Of a DNA stretch of 64,000 bases, positions 11,400 through 21,981 are shown piece after piece. A program made the translations under genes and the position numbers. The stretch's first letter is position 1. Each line of letters begins with the position of its first letter. Source of the DNA: Gnetum montanum (Eukaryota > Streptophyta > Gnetopsida > Gnetales > Gnetaceae); contig MNCI01002250.1 in assembly GCA_015680685.1 (NCBI GenBank), positions 579,375 to 643,374 on the forward strand, read 5' to 3'. The notes below the pieces were generated by a model, which ran no database searches, had not been told where the DNA came from, and saw nothing but the letters and a program-made list of their open reading frames with translations.

Positions 11400-12790
11400 G
11401 TAGGTGTAGTCGATCTGCATCCTCACCTACCTCATAACCTAGGAGCTACCAAAGGAGTGGAACCATCGGTAGAAATAACAATTTCTCCATAAGGCCAAGC
11501 ATTTCATGGAAATCAATGGCCACCTTTATAAGGTGTGTGCAGATGGCTTGGTTCGATGGTGTGTCCCTGATGATGATACACTAAAAGTTCTCCAAGATGC
11601 TCACGAGGGCCCTTGTGGGGGCCACTATGCTGGACACCACACAGCCATTAAAATCCTGCTTGCAGGGTATTACTGGCCCACAATTTTCAGGGATGCATAA
11701 TGGTTTTCCCACTCCTGTGAACGATGTGAAAAAGATGGTGGGATGACGACAAGGTTGGAGGAACATCAACAGTGGATCCAACCACCGGAGCCCTTCAACA
11801 TCTGGGGCATCAACTTCATGGGGCCCATCACTCCCTTGTCAAATGGAAAGGCATACATCATCATAGTTGTGGACTACTATACAAAGTGGGAAGAAGTAGT
11901 AGCCATCATTGACTATTCTTCCAACACCGTCGTACGATTTGTCCAACAACAAATCGTCAACAGGTTTGGAGTGCCACATGCACTCATTTCTAATAATGGG
12001 ACTCATTTCATGGGTGTCACTTTTCAGAAACTCATGCAACACTTAGGGGTCACCCATAAATTTACAACACCCTATCACCCCCAAGCCAATGGACAGGCTA
12101 AAGTTACCAATAGGGAGATCACCAAGATCCTTACCCGAACCATCAGCAAATATAGGAGGGATTGGAGTACTAAACGTAATGATGCCCTATGGGCCTCTCA
12201 CTTCACTTGGAAACTTCTTGTAAGGTACTCTCCCTATGAGTTAGTGTACGGAAAGCTACCAATGCTTCCAATCCAAGCTCAACTCCACACACTATCCACC
12301 GCCAGTGACTTAGGCCTTGACCTTCCACTAGCATAATGCAAACAACTTATCAATTTAAGTGTGCTAGATGAGAACCGATTAGTGGCCCTGTCTTCAAACG
12401 AGATCCACAAGGCCTATAACAAAAAACGACATGATCTGAGGATTCGGAAGGTCACATTTAGATGTGGAGACAAGGTGTTGTATTGGAACCCCTCACATGT
12501 ATCTCAACCAACCAAGTTTCAAACACTGTGGGAGGGACTTTACATTGTCTCAGAAACCTTTCCATCCAGGGCCTTGCTTATCCACAAACCTGAGGACCCC
12601 ACTAGAACATAGTTGGTTAATCGCCAACAACTTAAACCTTTCCTTGAAATCCACTCAACTAGTGCAACAACCTCATCATCACCAGGATAGCCTTGCTCCA
12701 TATTTCATGTCTCCTCCTTTCCACCCAGTCATGGGGGAGATCGTCATCCCTGCTAATCCATTCCACTACACCCCTCACTATTTGTAACTT
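11400..12790 (+). pseudogene. P1 integrase, catalytic acids substituted
   Basis: The HHCC zinc finger is visible as DAHEGPCGGHYAGHH...CERC (about 11594-11732). The catalytic core follows: FNIWGINFMGPITPLSNGK (11795-11850), then VPHALISNNGTHFMG (about 11971-12015), then PYHPQANGQAKVTNREITKI (12070-12130). The DDE residues are not there: Asn replaces the first Asp (WGIN, family WGID), Asn replaces the second (SNNG, family SDNG) and Lys replaces the Glu (QAKV, family QAEV). The C-terminal domain reads VTFRCGDKVLYWNPSH and KFQTLWEGLYIVSETFPSRA (12450-12570). No chromodomain is seen. Confidence 0.8.
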
Positions 12791-14264
12791 TTTTGTTTTA
12801 CACTTTTTTATTTTTCAACATCATTCATATGTTTGTCAATTCTTATTAAGTTTTTCCTTTCTTTAATTATTTTTCATTTCTTTGTGTGTGTTTCATGTTT
12901 TCACGTAATCGCTAATCCATCGTCTTATTGTCATCAGGTGTCTAGTGCGAATGGTTTTCTTTACGAGGGGTAATGTAATAGTCCACCTAGTTATCTAGCT
13001 CCCACCCTCACATGGTTGTGCTATGAAATTACGTCTATTTTCAACTCATAAAATCGGCAGTGAGTCCACGTCATCCACCCATTCACCCACTTCATGGTTT
13101 TCCTTTTGTCGAGAACATGCAACCCTTTCACTTAAAAACATTGTAATTAATGTGTGACTTGTGTAGTTCCCAGACTTGGGGATGACCCAATGGTTTGAAT
13201 CAGGTATGAATTCAAGGGGAATGCAACATTCATCGCTCTCTCATGTCCCTTGGGTTACTATTGTGTCCTTACGGATTTCCTACCACTCCACATTCTTCTC
13301 TCCACGAAAGCTTCTTTGTAGTTTGACCTTGGATGGTGTGGTCCTCATTGAAAAAAATTCAAAAACAAATAAAACAAATAAACATGAGGATTCAAAGCAC
13401 ACCCCTTGGTCAAATGCATGGGAACACGCATGGGTCTTTTCATGGTGTGGTTTCCTTGAAAATGAAAAAAAATCATGAACTCACTATGTGGGAATTCAAA
13501 GCACACCCCCTTAGACTGCCTCTCATGGGCCACAAGCACTAGTTATGGGACTTCCTTCATCCTGTCTAATTTCATCCCATTTCACTTCCTTCCTCTCATG
13601 TTTGTTGGAGTGGTGGCTCTCTATGGATGCATTCCTACTTCCTTGGGGGATGGCTAGGGCTTCTTCAGTTGCTGCGAAGTCACTGTATGCAGGTGGTTTT
13701 GGGTCTAAACTCAGGAAAGGTTCTATTGGGTCACTTAACCATAACTGCACACAAGGTTTCATGTGACCGATGATCGAAATTCCATTTTCTCATTCTCTCT
13801 TCACCAATTCCCTCCGTAACTCACCTCACTGCCTATCTTATGTTGCAAAATTTTTTCGTGGTTTCCATGGGCTTCGCATGCCTTGGCGGGATCTCTTGGG
13901 TAGGAGCATTAACTGGCGAACACCATTTCTTAGCCCTGGGGCCCATAGACCTTAGTGTTGAGGATATACGGGGGCTACTATGGTTATTACCTACTATGGG
14001 GAGGACCCACCCGCATATTCTTGGTCCCACTTGTTAAGTCTCCCATCCTTTGGATTTCGTGGTTGATTATTTTTAGGGTCCATTCGCTCGATTTCTTCCC
14101 TACGAAGTTCTTTTAAGTTACATTCTCCTATTTTTGACACTTTTTCGAGCCCCGATTACCTTCCTCTTATCCTCAGCCATGACTGGGCCTCTCACGCGCT
14201 TCAATCACCCCCATTTTGCATTTCAAATTAATCATTTTGGGCTTTTTCTAGGTTGGTCAACATT
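12791..14264 (+). other. P1 spacer between pol and internal promoter
   Basis: About 1.47 kb with no gag, pol or 3' ORF similarity. The first part is T-rich. GGGGGAGAT at 12732 and the T-rich block after it are conserved in M1 (near 23740) and M2 (near 29540), so this is genuine family sequence. It shows only short random-looking open frames on both strands. Confidence 0.6.
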
Positions 14265-14400
14265 GGTTAGCAGGTGCACACACCTACGTATACGAGGCCC
14301 CGTATATGTAGCCTCCTGTGTATACATGGTTGCGTATACGTGGCCACATCAATGTAGCATCCAACCCCTATATATAGGGCCACTGCGCTTCACATTTTCA
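14265..14400 (+). promoter_or_regulatory. P1 internal promoter-like block resembling its own LTR U3
   Basis: Contains ACGTATACGAGGCCCCGTAT (14285-14304), a second CGTATACG at 14334, CACATCAATGTAGCATCC and the TATA box TATATATA at 14369-14376 inside CCCTATATATAGGGCC. The P1 U3 holds the same motif set in the same order (GCGTATACGGGGTCCCGTAT, CCATCAATGTAGCC, CCTATAAATAAGAGGGCC) at 5687-5792. Position just upstream of the 3' ORF suggests a promoter for a subgenomic transcript. No transcript evidence is available here. Confidence 0.65.
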
Positions 14401-14520
14401 TCATTTTGAATCCAAATTGGAGGGAGATTTTGCCATTTTTCTGTCCAACTCTTCCCTGAAGCACCTACGTTCTATCGCATGTTCGCCTCAACCGATCCTT
14501 GCCCTTTTAAGCAACCGGAG

Positions 14521-14779
14521 GTATGCTCTTAGTCGTGGGGGGTGATGCCTATGTGTAATTAATTAATTAATTAATTAATTAATAAGTTAATTACGAAAAG
14601 AACCATTTAAACTTCAAATCATCCTTTGTTGTTTTTGGCTCTAACCCATGAATTAACACTTCGAGAGACTTAAAGGAATGCCTGTGCCAACAACATAACT
14701 TAGTCAAACTGAGAAGGTGTATAAGGACCATATTGAGCTACTTATGCATAGTCTAATGGGTGGTTATGTTTGATTGCAG
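14521..14779 (+). other. Predicted 5'-leader intron of P1 3' ORF
   Basis: Donor CCGGAG|GTATGC at 14520/14521; acceptor TTGATTGCAG ending at 14779, immediately before the ATG at 14780. The homologous intron in M1 keeps both sites (CTGAAG|GTAAGC at 21982/21981 and GACCACAG|ATG at 21703/21702), which supports the prediction. It carries a PPT-like CTTAGTCGTGGGGGG near its start and an (ATTA)n run at 14556-14584. Confidence 0.65.
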
Positions 14780-17682
14780 ATGGCACCCAGATTGAGGCAC
14801 CCAAGGGGCAAAGGACCATCACAACCGAGGAACAAGCATCCACGCACGAGAAGGGGACAAGGTGCACAACAGCCAGAGCACATGGAGGGCTCTCATGCAA
14901 CTGGCCCCCTCCGTGAAGGACTTGACATGGAATTTGTCCATCAGATTCCTGAAGAGGAGATTCCCAGTGAGCAATTGCAAGGGGATAAGACTCCTGGGAT
15001 AGCACCATAGCTTAAGGTCACCATGACCCAAGCTTTTTTTGATGCTATCACACCATGCAAGGTGCAATAGATGGTCCTCTAAGAGCTAAGCTTTGGACCA
15101 TTCCTTGAGAATGCACCAAAAGAAGTGAGGCTCCAACTACAAAATTCTCCGATGTGGCCAATCATCACAACTAGTGGTAAATGGTACTTAGAAGAGACCT
15201 ATCTCTTCTGGACGAATCAGCAACTAGGTTCTAGAGTAAGAATCAAAGATATTTATGTCTCTTACTCTTCAGAGGCGATAACGTAGGCTCTGGGGTTGCC
15301 CAAGACCAGAGCTGATGTGCTAGAAATTCCAAAAAAAACTAACCTAGAGGTAAAGGTGGAATGGACCAAACAGTGCTATGGGGTAGAGCACAAGGAATTC
15401 GGCTCTCTAACCATGGTAGAGAGGGTGTACTCAAAGATCGCATCTTATCACTTTAACCCAACGGTAAGACTCAGCAAAATCATAGCCTTCTCCTNTAACC
15501 CAACGGTAAGACTCAGCAAAATCATAGCCTTCTCCTCTCATGTGTGTGTTGCCTTGAGTGGGAAATTCCCAATGAGTCTTCCATAGCTGTTGTTCTTGGA
15601 GATCAAAATTAGGTTCACTGAGAGCAAACGTAGAAGATGAGCTCTCCCCTTTCCCTGCCTAATCCAAAAGTTGTGCAAACGGGCAGGGATAGCACAGTAC
15701 TCTAATGATGTAATCCGACATGTCCTGATTGCCTCTTGGTGGAAAATGATGAAGGATAAAACTCCTACCACCACACAAACAAAGGAGGAGTAGCAACCAC
15801 ATCCACCACATGCACAAACAACAAGGATGGATTAGTAAACCATTGCAGAACACATCCACGAGATCCAACAAACGCTCTTGAGCTAGCAAGAGCAATCTGG
15901 TAGGATTGATGGAGGAGAAGACCCTTTGGTTTATCATCTTGCAATGAGCCACCTGGAGCAAGTGGCTCAATTAGTTAGCTTGCTTGAAAGGGTAGGGCCG
16001 ATGTTCTCCGCAGCTCGAACGTAAGTGCCTGCACGAATAGATCTTAGTGTCCGAGAGGTAATAGTGTCCACACAACAGTTATTTCCCAAAATTTCTGGGA
16101 ATGCTGCTACCTTTTTGGTACACTTGGAGGATGGTCAAGGGGCAACATTCCTAGTGATGCAGCACCAAGAACAAGAAACTATGGCCGAAGTGGTTGATGA
16201 CACAATTGCTATGGCTCTCAACACACCAACAGCACATGTACCGAATGTTCATGGACTACAAGATGTACAGGCATCTACTGGAACTTTGCGTAGAAAGATT
16301 GATGCAACCCAGAATGAGGAGTTGTTGGACCGACTGGTGGGAATTGGGCAACCACTTCTAGATGTCTTCAACCTTCCAAACAATATTACTGCAACCTAGT
16401 CGGAGCTACTCTCAGAAAGGGGTAAGAGCCTCATTTTGGAGGGGTAACTTGAAGCTCCTCAAGTTTCCTGTCAATGCTTGGCAACAAAAGTAGCCCAATT
16501 AAGAGTCCAACTTGCCGATCCAACCATCCTCAACCGCAAAATCACCAGAGATGAAGCTTTTCAATAGATTTAACTCAAACTTTAGATCGTTGAGGATGTG
16601 CAAGAGACGATGATCTTCGATAAGTCCTTGGCAGATGTTTGAGCGTATCATTTAGATAAGGACTTTACAGAGGTTCACCAAGAGAATGTCCGATTGACTA
16701 CGGAGATTCATCGCCTATGAAATGTTGGTGCAGAAAATGAACACATTAAAAATTTTATCCACCAACAGCAGAAGGAACTAGCCAAGGTGAATGCTGATGT
16801 AAGAAGGTTGGACGCTGAGAATCGAAATCTGTCAATGTAGGAGGTTTGGGTGTTGCGACAGAAGTCTGCAATTGAAATTTACTCTTGGAAGAATGAGGCT
16901 CTGAAATTCAAAAACATAAAAAATCATTACAGGGACCAAGTGGGATTACAAAAGGAAGTAAATGAAAAGCATATTCAAGTCACAAAGGCCAAAATGAACT
17001 AAGCGCTTCAATAGCTCCAAGAAGGAGGTGAGGTATGACAACCTATCTTTGATGGGTTGAATGCCTACAATCAAGCTGAAATCCACCTTAAGGAGCTAAA
17101 GATTGAAGAGATGATAGAATATATGGAGCTTGCCAACCTTTGATATGTGAACCTGGCTATGCTCACAATTGGGAGACCGCAGTCAGAATTGGAAAAGAAA
17201 GTGGCCGCCTCGTATTCTCTATACGAGGGTGAGTTCCAAGCACATAAAGCAATAAAGTAGAAGCTGAAAATAGTATATGTAGAACTTGAGGTTCTCCAGA
17301 AGTGATTTGAAGGACAATGTACGATCACAGAGAACCTGGCCCACCGAATGAATGACTACTAGTAGCTATAGGCATCAATCTGAGCATTTGACATTGAATG
17401 AAAGCAATTCATAGCCTAGTTTTTCAACCTAAAAGCACACTTCCTAGTGCTACCATGCCCTTGGAAGGTTCCAGTTCCATCACACATTGAAGAATTTTCC
17501 TGGATAGTGAACGATCCTAGAAGCAAAGAAGAAAAGATGAGGGCTCTCTTGAAGGCTTTCTGGCTACCTCCAGAAGTTACAGCTATTGCGGGACAACCGT
17601 CATTCATGACACCACCAATGCATGGGCCAAAGGCTAGAGAAGGTCCATCGAAACAACCGCCCTCAGGGACAGTGTAATCTTT
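14780..17682 (+). pseudogene. P1 3' ORF (env-position protein, basic N-terminus and coiled coil)
   Basis: Starts at the ATG placed exactly at the predicted splice acceptor. The N-terminus is strongly basic (MAPRLRHPRGKGPSQPRNKH). A globular part follows with LEETYLFWTNQQLGSRVRIK, then DIYVSYSSEAIT and ALGLP (about 15190-15300), resembling the 3'-ORF/plant mobile-type domains of other plant gypsy elements. From about 16400 to 17350 the reading is charged and heptad-like (for example KELAKVNADVRRLDAENRNL), a coiled coil. The C-terminal box VPSHIEEFSWIVNDPRSKEE and LLKAFWLPPEV (17470-17580) is conserved in M1 and M4. I see no signal peptide or clear transmembrane segment, so calling it an envelope is not supported. 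It has many stops and an artefactual in-frame duplication at 15454-15536. Confidence 0.7.
15454..15536. other. 41-bp duplication around a single N (assembly join)
   Basis: 15454-15494 and 15496-15536 are identical, with one N between. This is what unmerged overlapping contig ends look like. The added 42 positions happen to preserve frame, so the duplicated peptide could be mistaken for a protein repeat. Confidence 0.85.
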
Positions 17683-17907
17683 TCCAAAAATTTTGTACAT
17701 CATTCTACATGGTAGAGACTCCAGGATCAGTGAGGTGTTCAATTTTATCTCTGAGCACTGCCATTTTTTGTAATTTTTCCTTCTCTGTAACTCGAGCACT
17801 TGGTCAAATTAATGTATGTGTCATGTGTGTGTCAAGTCATCTGCATTTCAAATAAAAGTCCATACCTTCCAAATTGTAGAGTAACTCGAGTACAAGTTTT
17901 TACTTAG

Positions 17908-17921
17908 TCGTGGGGGTATTA
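17908..17921 (+). other. P1 polypurine tract
   Basis: TCGTGGGGGTATTA directly before the 3' LTR start TGAAGTGTC. The longer context CTTAGTCGTGGGGG is repeated at the start of the leader intron (about 14527-14540). Confidence 0.75.
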
Positions 17922-18821
17922 TGAAGTGTCATTAGTTGATGTGTTGACTAGGCCACATATACAGGACTGCGTATATGCGGCCACATCGACGTGGTCCCAT
18001 TGACGTAGCCTTCCATGTGTTGACGTGGCCCCATTTACGCGGTGCCTATTTCAACCTATAAATAAGAGGGCCTTCCACCTCATTTAGGTACCTTTTAGTT
18101 AGTTGTAGCGAAGCTCTTGCAATTTTTTCCCACAGTAGATAAAATATTTTCCAAGTGCCCGCAACAAGTGTAAGAATAGTGATTGGCTCTTTATTCGAGC
18201 ATTGATGTATCTGAGCCCATTGGCTTGAATGGCAATAAAGATAAACTCTTCAAGCATTCCTTGCAGCATTTGGACTTAGTCATTTATTGAATTTATTAGT
18301 TTAATATGTTTATGATTTGATAATTACTTAAGTTTCTATTATTATTATTTTAATCGCTTTCTCTCTCTTACAACTTTGTAAAGACTATAAGTACAACTGT
18401 CTCGAACGTAAACCCAACACTTGGTAACCTAGTGACGCTTAACATCTGGTGACCTAGTAGTGTTTAGGGGATGCTTAGAATGTGCTCGGAAGATGGGATC
18501 AGATACTTATGCTAGAAGTAGTTAAGATTTAGATTAAGATAGTCTTAGATTACTTAATACTCTAGCCTTACTTTCGAAGATAATTAGACGCCAAAAGATA
18601 ACGTAAAAAGCTATAAAAATCATTAGCCTTAATCTCACTTAACCATCGCAAACAGAACGTCACAAGTGGGATTAGAAAGATAATGACCGTTCTAACCCAA
18701 GGTTTCGCTGGTTAGGGTCTGGTGTATGTTAAGTGCTTACAATCTACGGAATTTGACCGAGTCGACGCGTGAATGCCCGTGATTTGTATGCTTGGGTGTA
18801 GGGGTACCTAGCCACTCATCA
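17922..18821 (+). repeat. P1 3' LTR
   Basis: Aligns end to end with 5640-6524. Ends CCACTCATCA followed by the TSD ATGAC (18822-18826). TATA box TATAAATA at 18057-18064. The U3 palindromes are partly decayed (CACATATACAGGACTGCGTA), as expected from C-to-T change. Confidence 0.88.
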
Positions 18822-21702
18822 ATGACACAAAATTGAACACCATGACATAACTACTTAAACTGGACAACACATGAAGATGAATGAAAAGATCAAATGGTCC
18901 CAAGTGGTGGATGTTCCTGACGTTTTGAAAGACCTTTTCCAACTTCATGCACGTGTGGTCGTTGAGGTGGCTGTTGCTATCCTATTGCAACTACTACTTC
19001 TAGTGGAAGATGAAAGGCATCTAGTAATGCCTTTATCTTCTCTTCCTTGCTCCAAGGATCATTCACAATCCATGCAGCATCGTCGATATGGGCTGGAATG
19101 GGAATATCCCATGGACAAGAAATTACTCGAAATAGCTCATTGACATTGAAAAAATAGGCAACGAATTGTTTACGTTTGACATCAATTTCCCTAACTACAT
19201 TTTGCAAGTCCTAGTAGTCATTCATTCTTTTGGCGAGGCTCTTGATAGTGGATCTCTGATTAGTATATTTACCCTTAAGAACCTTGAGTCTATAAGCTTT
19301 TGCTTGATGTCCTTGTGGTGCTTGAACTCAAGCTCATACAATAAGTATGAGTTGGTCACTTGCTTTTCTAGTTTTGATTGTAGCTGTCTAGTAGTCAAAA
19401 TAGCCAAGTTTGCATACCAAAGATTGTTAAACTCCATCTGTTTAGTCATTTCCTCTATCTACAACTCCTTTATTATACTGATCAATCCCATCAATGATGA
19501 GCTATCATAATTTGCATCCTTGCTAGAGTTAGTGGAGGGTATCATTCACCTTTTCCTTTACCACTTAAATGTGTTTTTCATTTACCTCCTTCTATACACC
19601 AACTTGGTCCCTGTAGTGATCCTTGACTCTCTCAAATTTGAGAGCCTCTGATTTTCAAGTGGCTACCTGTATTGAATCTTTTGGTGAAGGGCATAGACCT
19701 CCTCCATGGAGAGGTTTCTATTTTTAGCTACCAATGTTCTTAACTCTATGTTTACTCTAGCTAGTTGCTACTATTATTGATGGATAAAATTATTCAACTA
19801 TTCTTTATGTGCATCAACTTTTCATAGGTAATGGTTTTCTATGGTTAGCTACACATTCTCCTGGTGGGTTAGATTCAAGGCCTTCTAAATTTTATGTTGG
19901 GTGGTCTCTACCAAGGATCAGTAGAACACCACCATCTCCATCGCATCCTCAACCCCTTTCAGCCTAGTATGAAGCTACTTAGAAGATTCATCTCTTGTCA
20001 ATGTTGGGTTCAAAAATGTAGGGTCAGCAATCTAGTCTCTTAATTCAGCAACCTCCATAGCCAAGTATTCATTCAACTCCTTGGCTTTTTTGAGTTTCCC
20101 CTCCAATATGATATTTTTTTTCTTGTGTCTAGTAGCTTTGATTGGGCTACAGTGATATTATCTAGAAAGTTAAAGATCTCTAGAAGTGATTACATAGTTC
20201 TTACTAATTGGTCCAGTAGTTGTTCATGTTGTGTTGTGTTCAATCTATCACTTATGGTCCATGCAAACATCTACACATCTTTAAGTGTAGTGACATCTAG
20301 TACAGACATCGTAGATGCATTAAGTGTTTCATCAATTTTTTCAACAACCACCTCAACTACTATTTCTTACCCCTAGTGTTGCATCACTATACTGTTGCCC
20401 ACTTGCCCTTCTTCAAGTGCACTGAAAAGGTAGTGACATTTCCAAAAATCTCTAGGAGTTGTTGCTATTTTAAGAGAGATACCATTACCTCTCTAGAGCT
20501 AGGATTCAACCTTGTGGGCAACTATGTTCGTTGGACTAAGAAAATGGATCCACCTCCCCCCATCAAGTTGATTTTTCAGGCCACCTCATTCGACTCATCA
20601 CTAGCCAATACATAGATGGATCTCCACCACTCATGCCTACTTATTGCTCATGCTTGCTCAACAGACATTCTTGGTACTCACATAATTATTCAGATCTTAC
20701 AATAACATTCGACATAATTTTCTGAGTGGCAGGTGGAGGTGGTGGCTGATGCTTCTCTTCTTGGATTATTATTGTAGGCATTTTATCCTTCATCATCTCC
20801 ACCCAATTAGTAATCAGAGCATGTTAGATAGCATCATTAGTGTAGTAAACTATTACTCCCCTCTGACATAGTTTTCTAATGAGGCATAGAAATGGAAATT
20901 CCTTTCTTCCACGTTCATTCTCCTTGAACTACTTCTCTATCTCTACATAGATTAGCTGTGGAAGGTTGACCAAGAATCTCCCACTTAGAGTGGCACATGC
21001 ACAAGCAATGATCTTGTTGGACCTCATCATGGGATTTAGGTAAAAGGACACAATCTTGTAGTGGATTCTTTCTACCGATGTGAGTGCACCGTACTCCTTA
21101 CAGTCGACACCATAGCATCACTGAATCTATTCCTTCTTGATGCTGGGGTCCATTTGCATCAGAATCTTGGTGAGATTCATCTCAATTTTAGGCAACTTAA
21201 GTGCCTCTACAATGGCCTACACTAAGTAGAACACCTAAATGTCCTTGATTTTGATCATTGAACCAGTCTGCCTATTATCCCAAAATAAGAACATCTCTTC
21301 CTTATATCACTCCCCATTGGAAGTGATAATTGGCCATATGGGAGAGGTCTTCAATTGGTCCTGTACCTATTTAGGTGCTTCCACTAAGAAAGATCCAAAG
21401 TTTAACTCCTTGAGCACTGTCTTTTGGACCTTCCTTGATCTGATCTAGTTTAGGGAAGCTTCCATCAAGGTCACCTTAAGGTTTTCTTATTGATCTAGTG
21501 CCTCATCCTAATGGGAATGTTTTGTTGTTGTCACTTGTTATAGAATCTAATGAATGGACTCCACTTCATCCTCTTCCCTATGAGGCCTTTTGACATGGGT
21601 TGCAATTTGTTCTTCTAGGGTTTTTCCCCTTCCTATTCTTGGTTATTTCTTCCTTGGTTGAGACAATTCTCTTTCCTGCATGCATTTGCCTTTTGGTGTC
21701 AT
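18822..21702 (-). pseudogene. M1 3' ORF
   Basis: Homologue of the P1 3' ORF on the minus strand. It starts at the ATG at 21702 right after the splice acceptor GACCACAG and opens MTPKGKCMQERELSQPRKK, like the P1 start. The C-terminal box at about 18977-19120 reads IPIPAHIDDAAWIVNDPWSK and LLDAFHLPLEV, against P1 VPSHIEEFSWIVNDPRSKEE. In between are charged, coiled-coil-like stretches with numerous stops. The 3' end of this M1 segment was split by P1 at 18822. Function unknown. Confidence 0.68.
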
Positions 21703-21981
21703 CTGTGGTCACAACATTAGTAGATATAATGTGTAACTTAAAATATTTGGATACCTTATCTCATTAATTAATTACACTTGGCTACAATTGGACCATGGCT
21801 GATTGATTATTTTATTAATTAATTTTTATTATAAGTGTCACCAAAGCTTATTGAAAGGCTTAACTTCTATAATCTGGTGTTTTAATGTTGATTCCTTAGT
21901 TAAAACTTTGTAAAAGTTAAAAAAATGTCAAAAAATTTTCTATCAAAAATGGCACATTCATGGCCACGACTAAGAGCTTAC
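21703..21981 (-). other. Predicted leader intron of M1 3' ORF
   Basis: On the minus strand the donor is CTGAAG|GTAAGCTCTTAGTCGTGG and the acceptor GTTGTGACCACAG just before the ATG. It is the positional and sequence homologue of the P1 intron at 14521-14779, including the CTTAGTCGTGG remnant just inside the donor. Confidence 0.6.

Larger units (their letters stand above)
5640..18821 (+). mobile_element. P1: structurally complete Athila-like Ty3/gypsy retrotransposon with 3' ORF
   Basis: A 13.2-kb element with both LTRs (5640-6524 and 17922-18821), an exact 5-bp TSD, a PBS for tRNA-Asp, gag, protease, RT, RNase H, integrase, a 1.4-kb spacer, an internal promoter-like block, an intron-containing leader, a 3' ORF and a PPT. 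The RT motifs PFGLCNAP and FMDDF, and the RNase H end VADHLSRL, are typical of the Athila lineage. All reading frames carry many stops, mostly TAG/TGA/TAA where the family has Gln, Arg or Trp, plus an 8-bp duplication in RT. The element is complete in layout but not functional. It is inserted in M1, antisense to it. Confidence 0.88.

Noticed and set aside
13176-14037. Several 60-100 residue open frames in the P1 spacer on both strands
   Set aside because: They overlap, are not conserved in M1 or M2, have no recognisable composition and are expected by chance.
14556-14584. (ATTA)n microsatellite as a functional element
   Set aside because: A simple AT repeat inside a predicted intron; similar runs occur in the M1 LTRs. 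No sign of function.
14780-17682. Retroviral-type envelope gene in the P1 3' position
   Set aside because: No signal peptide, hydrophobic transmembrane segment or fusion-type region is visible. The protein is basic at the N-terminus and coiled-coil toward the end.
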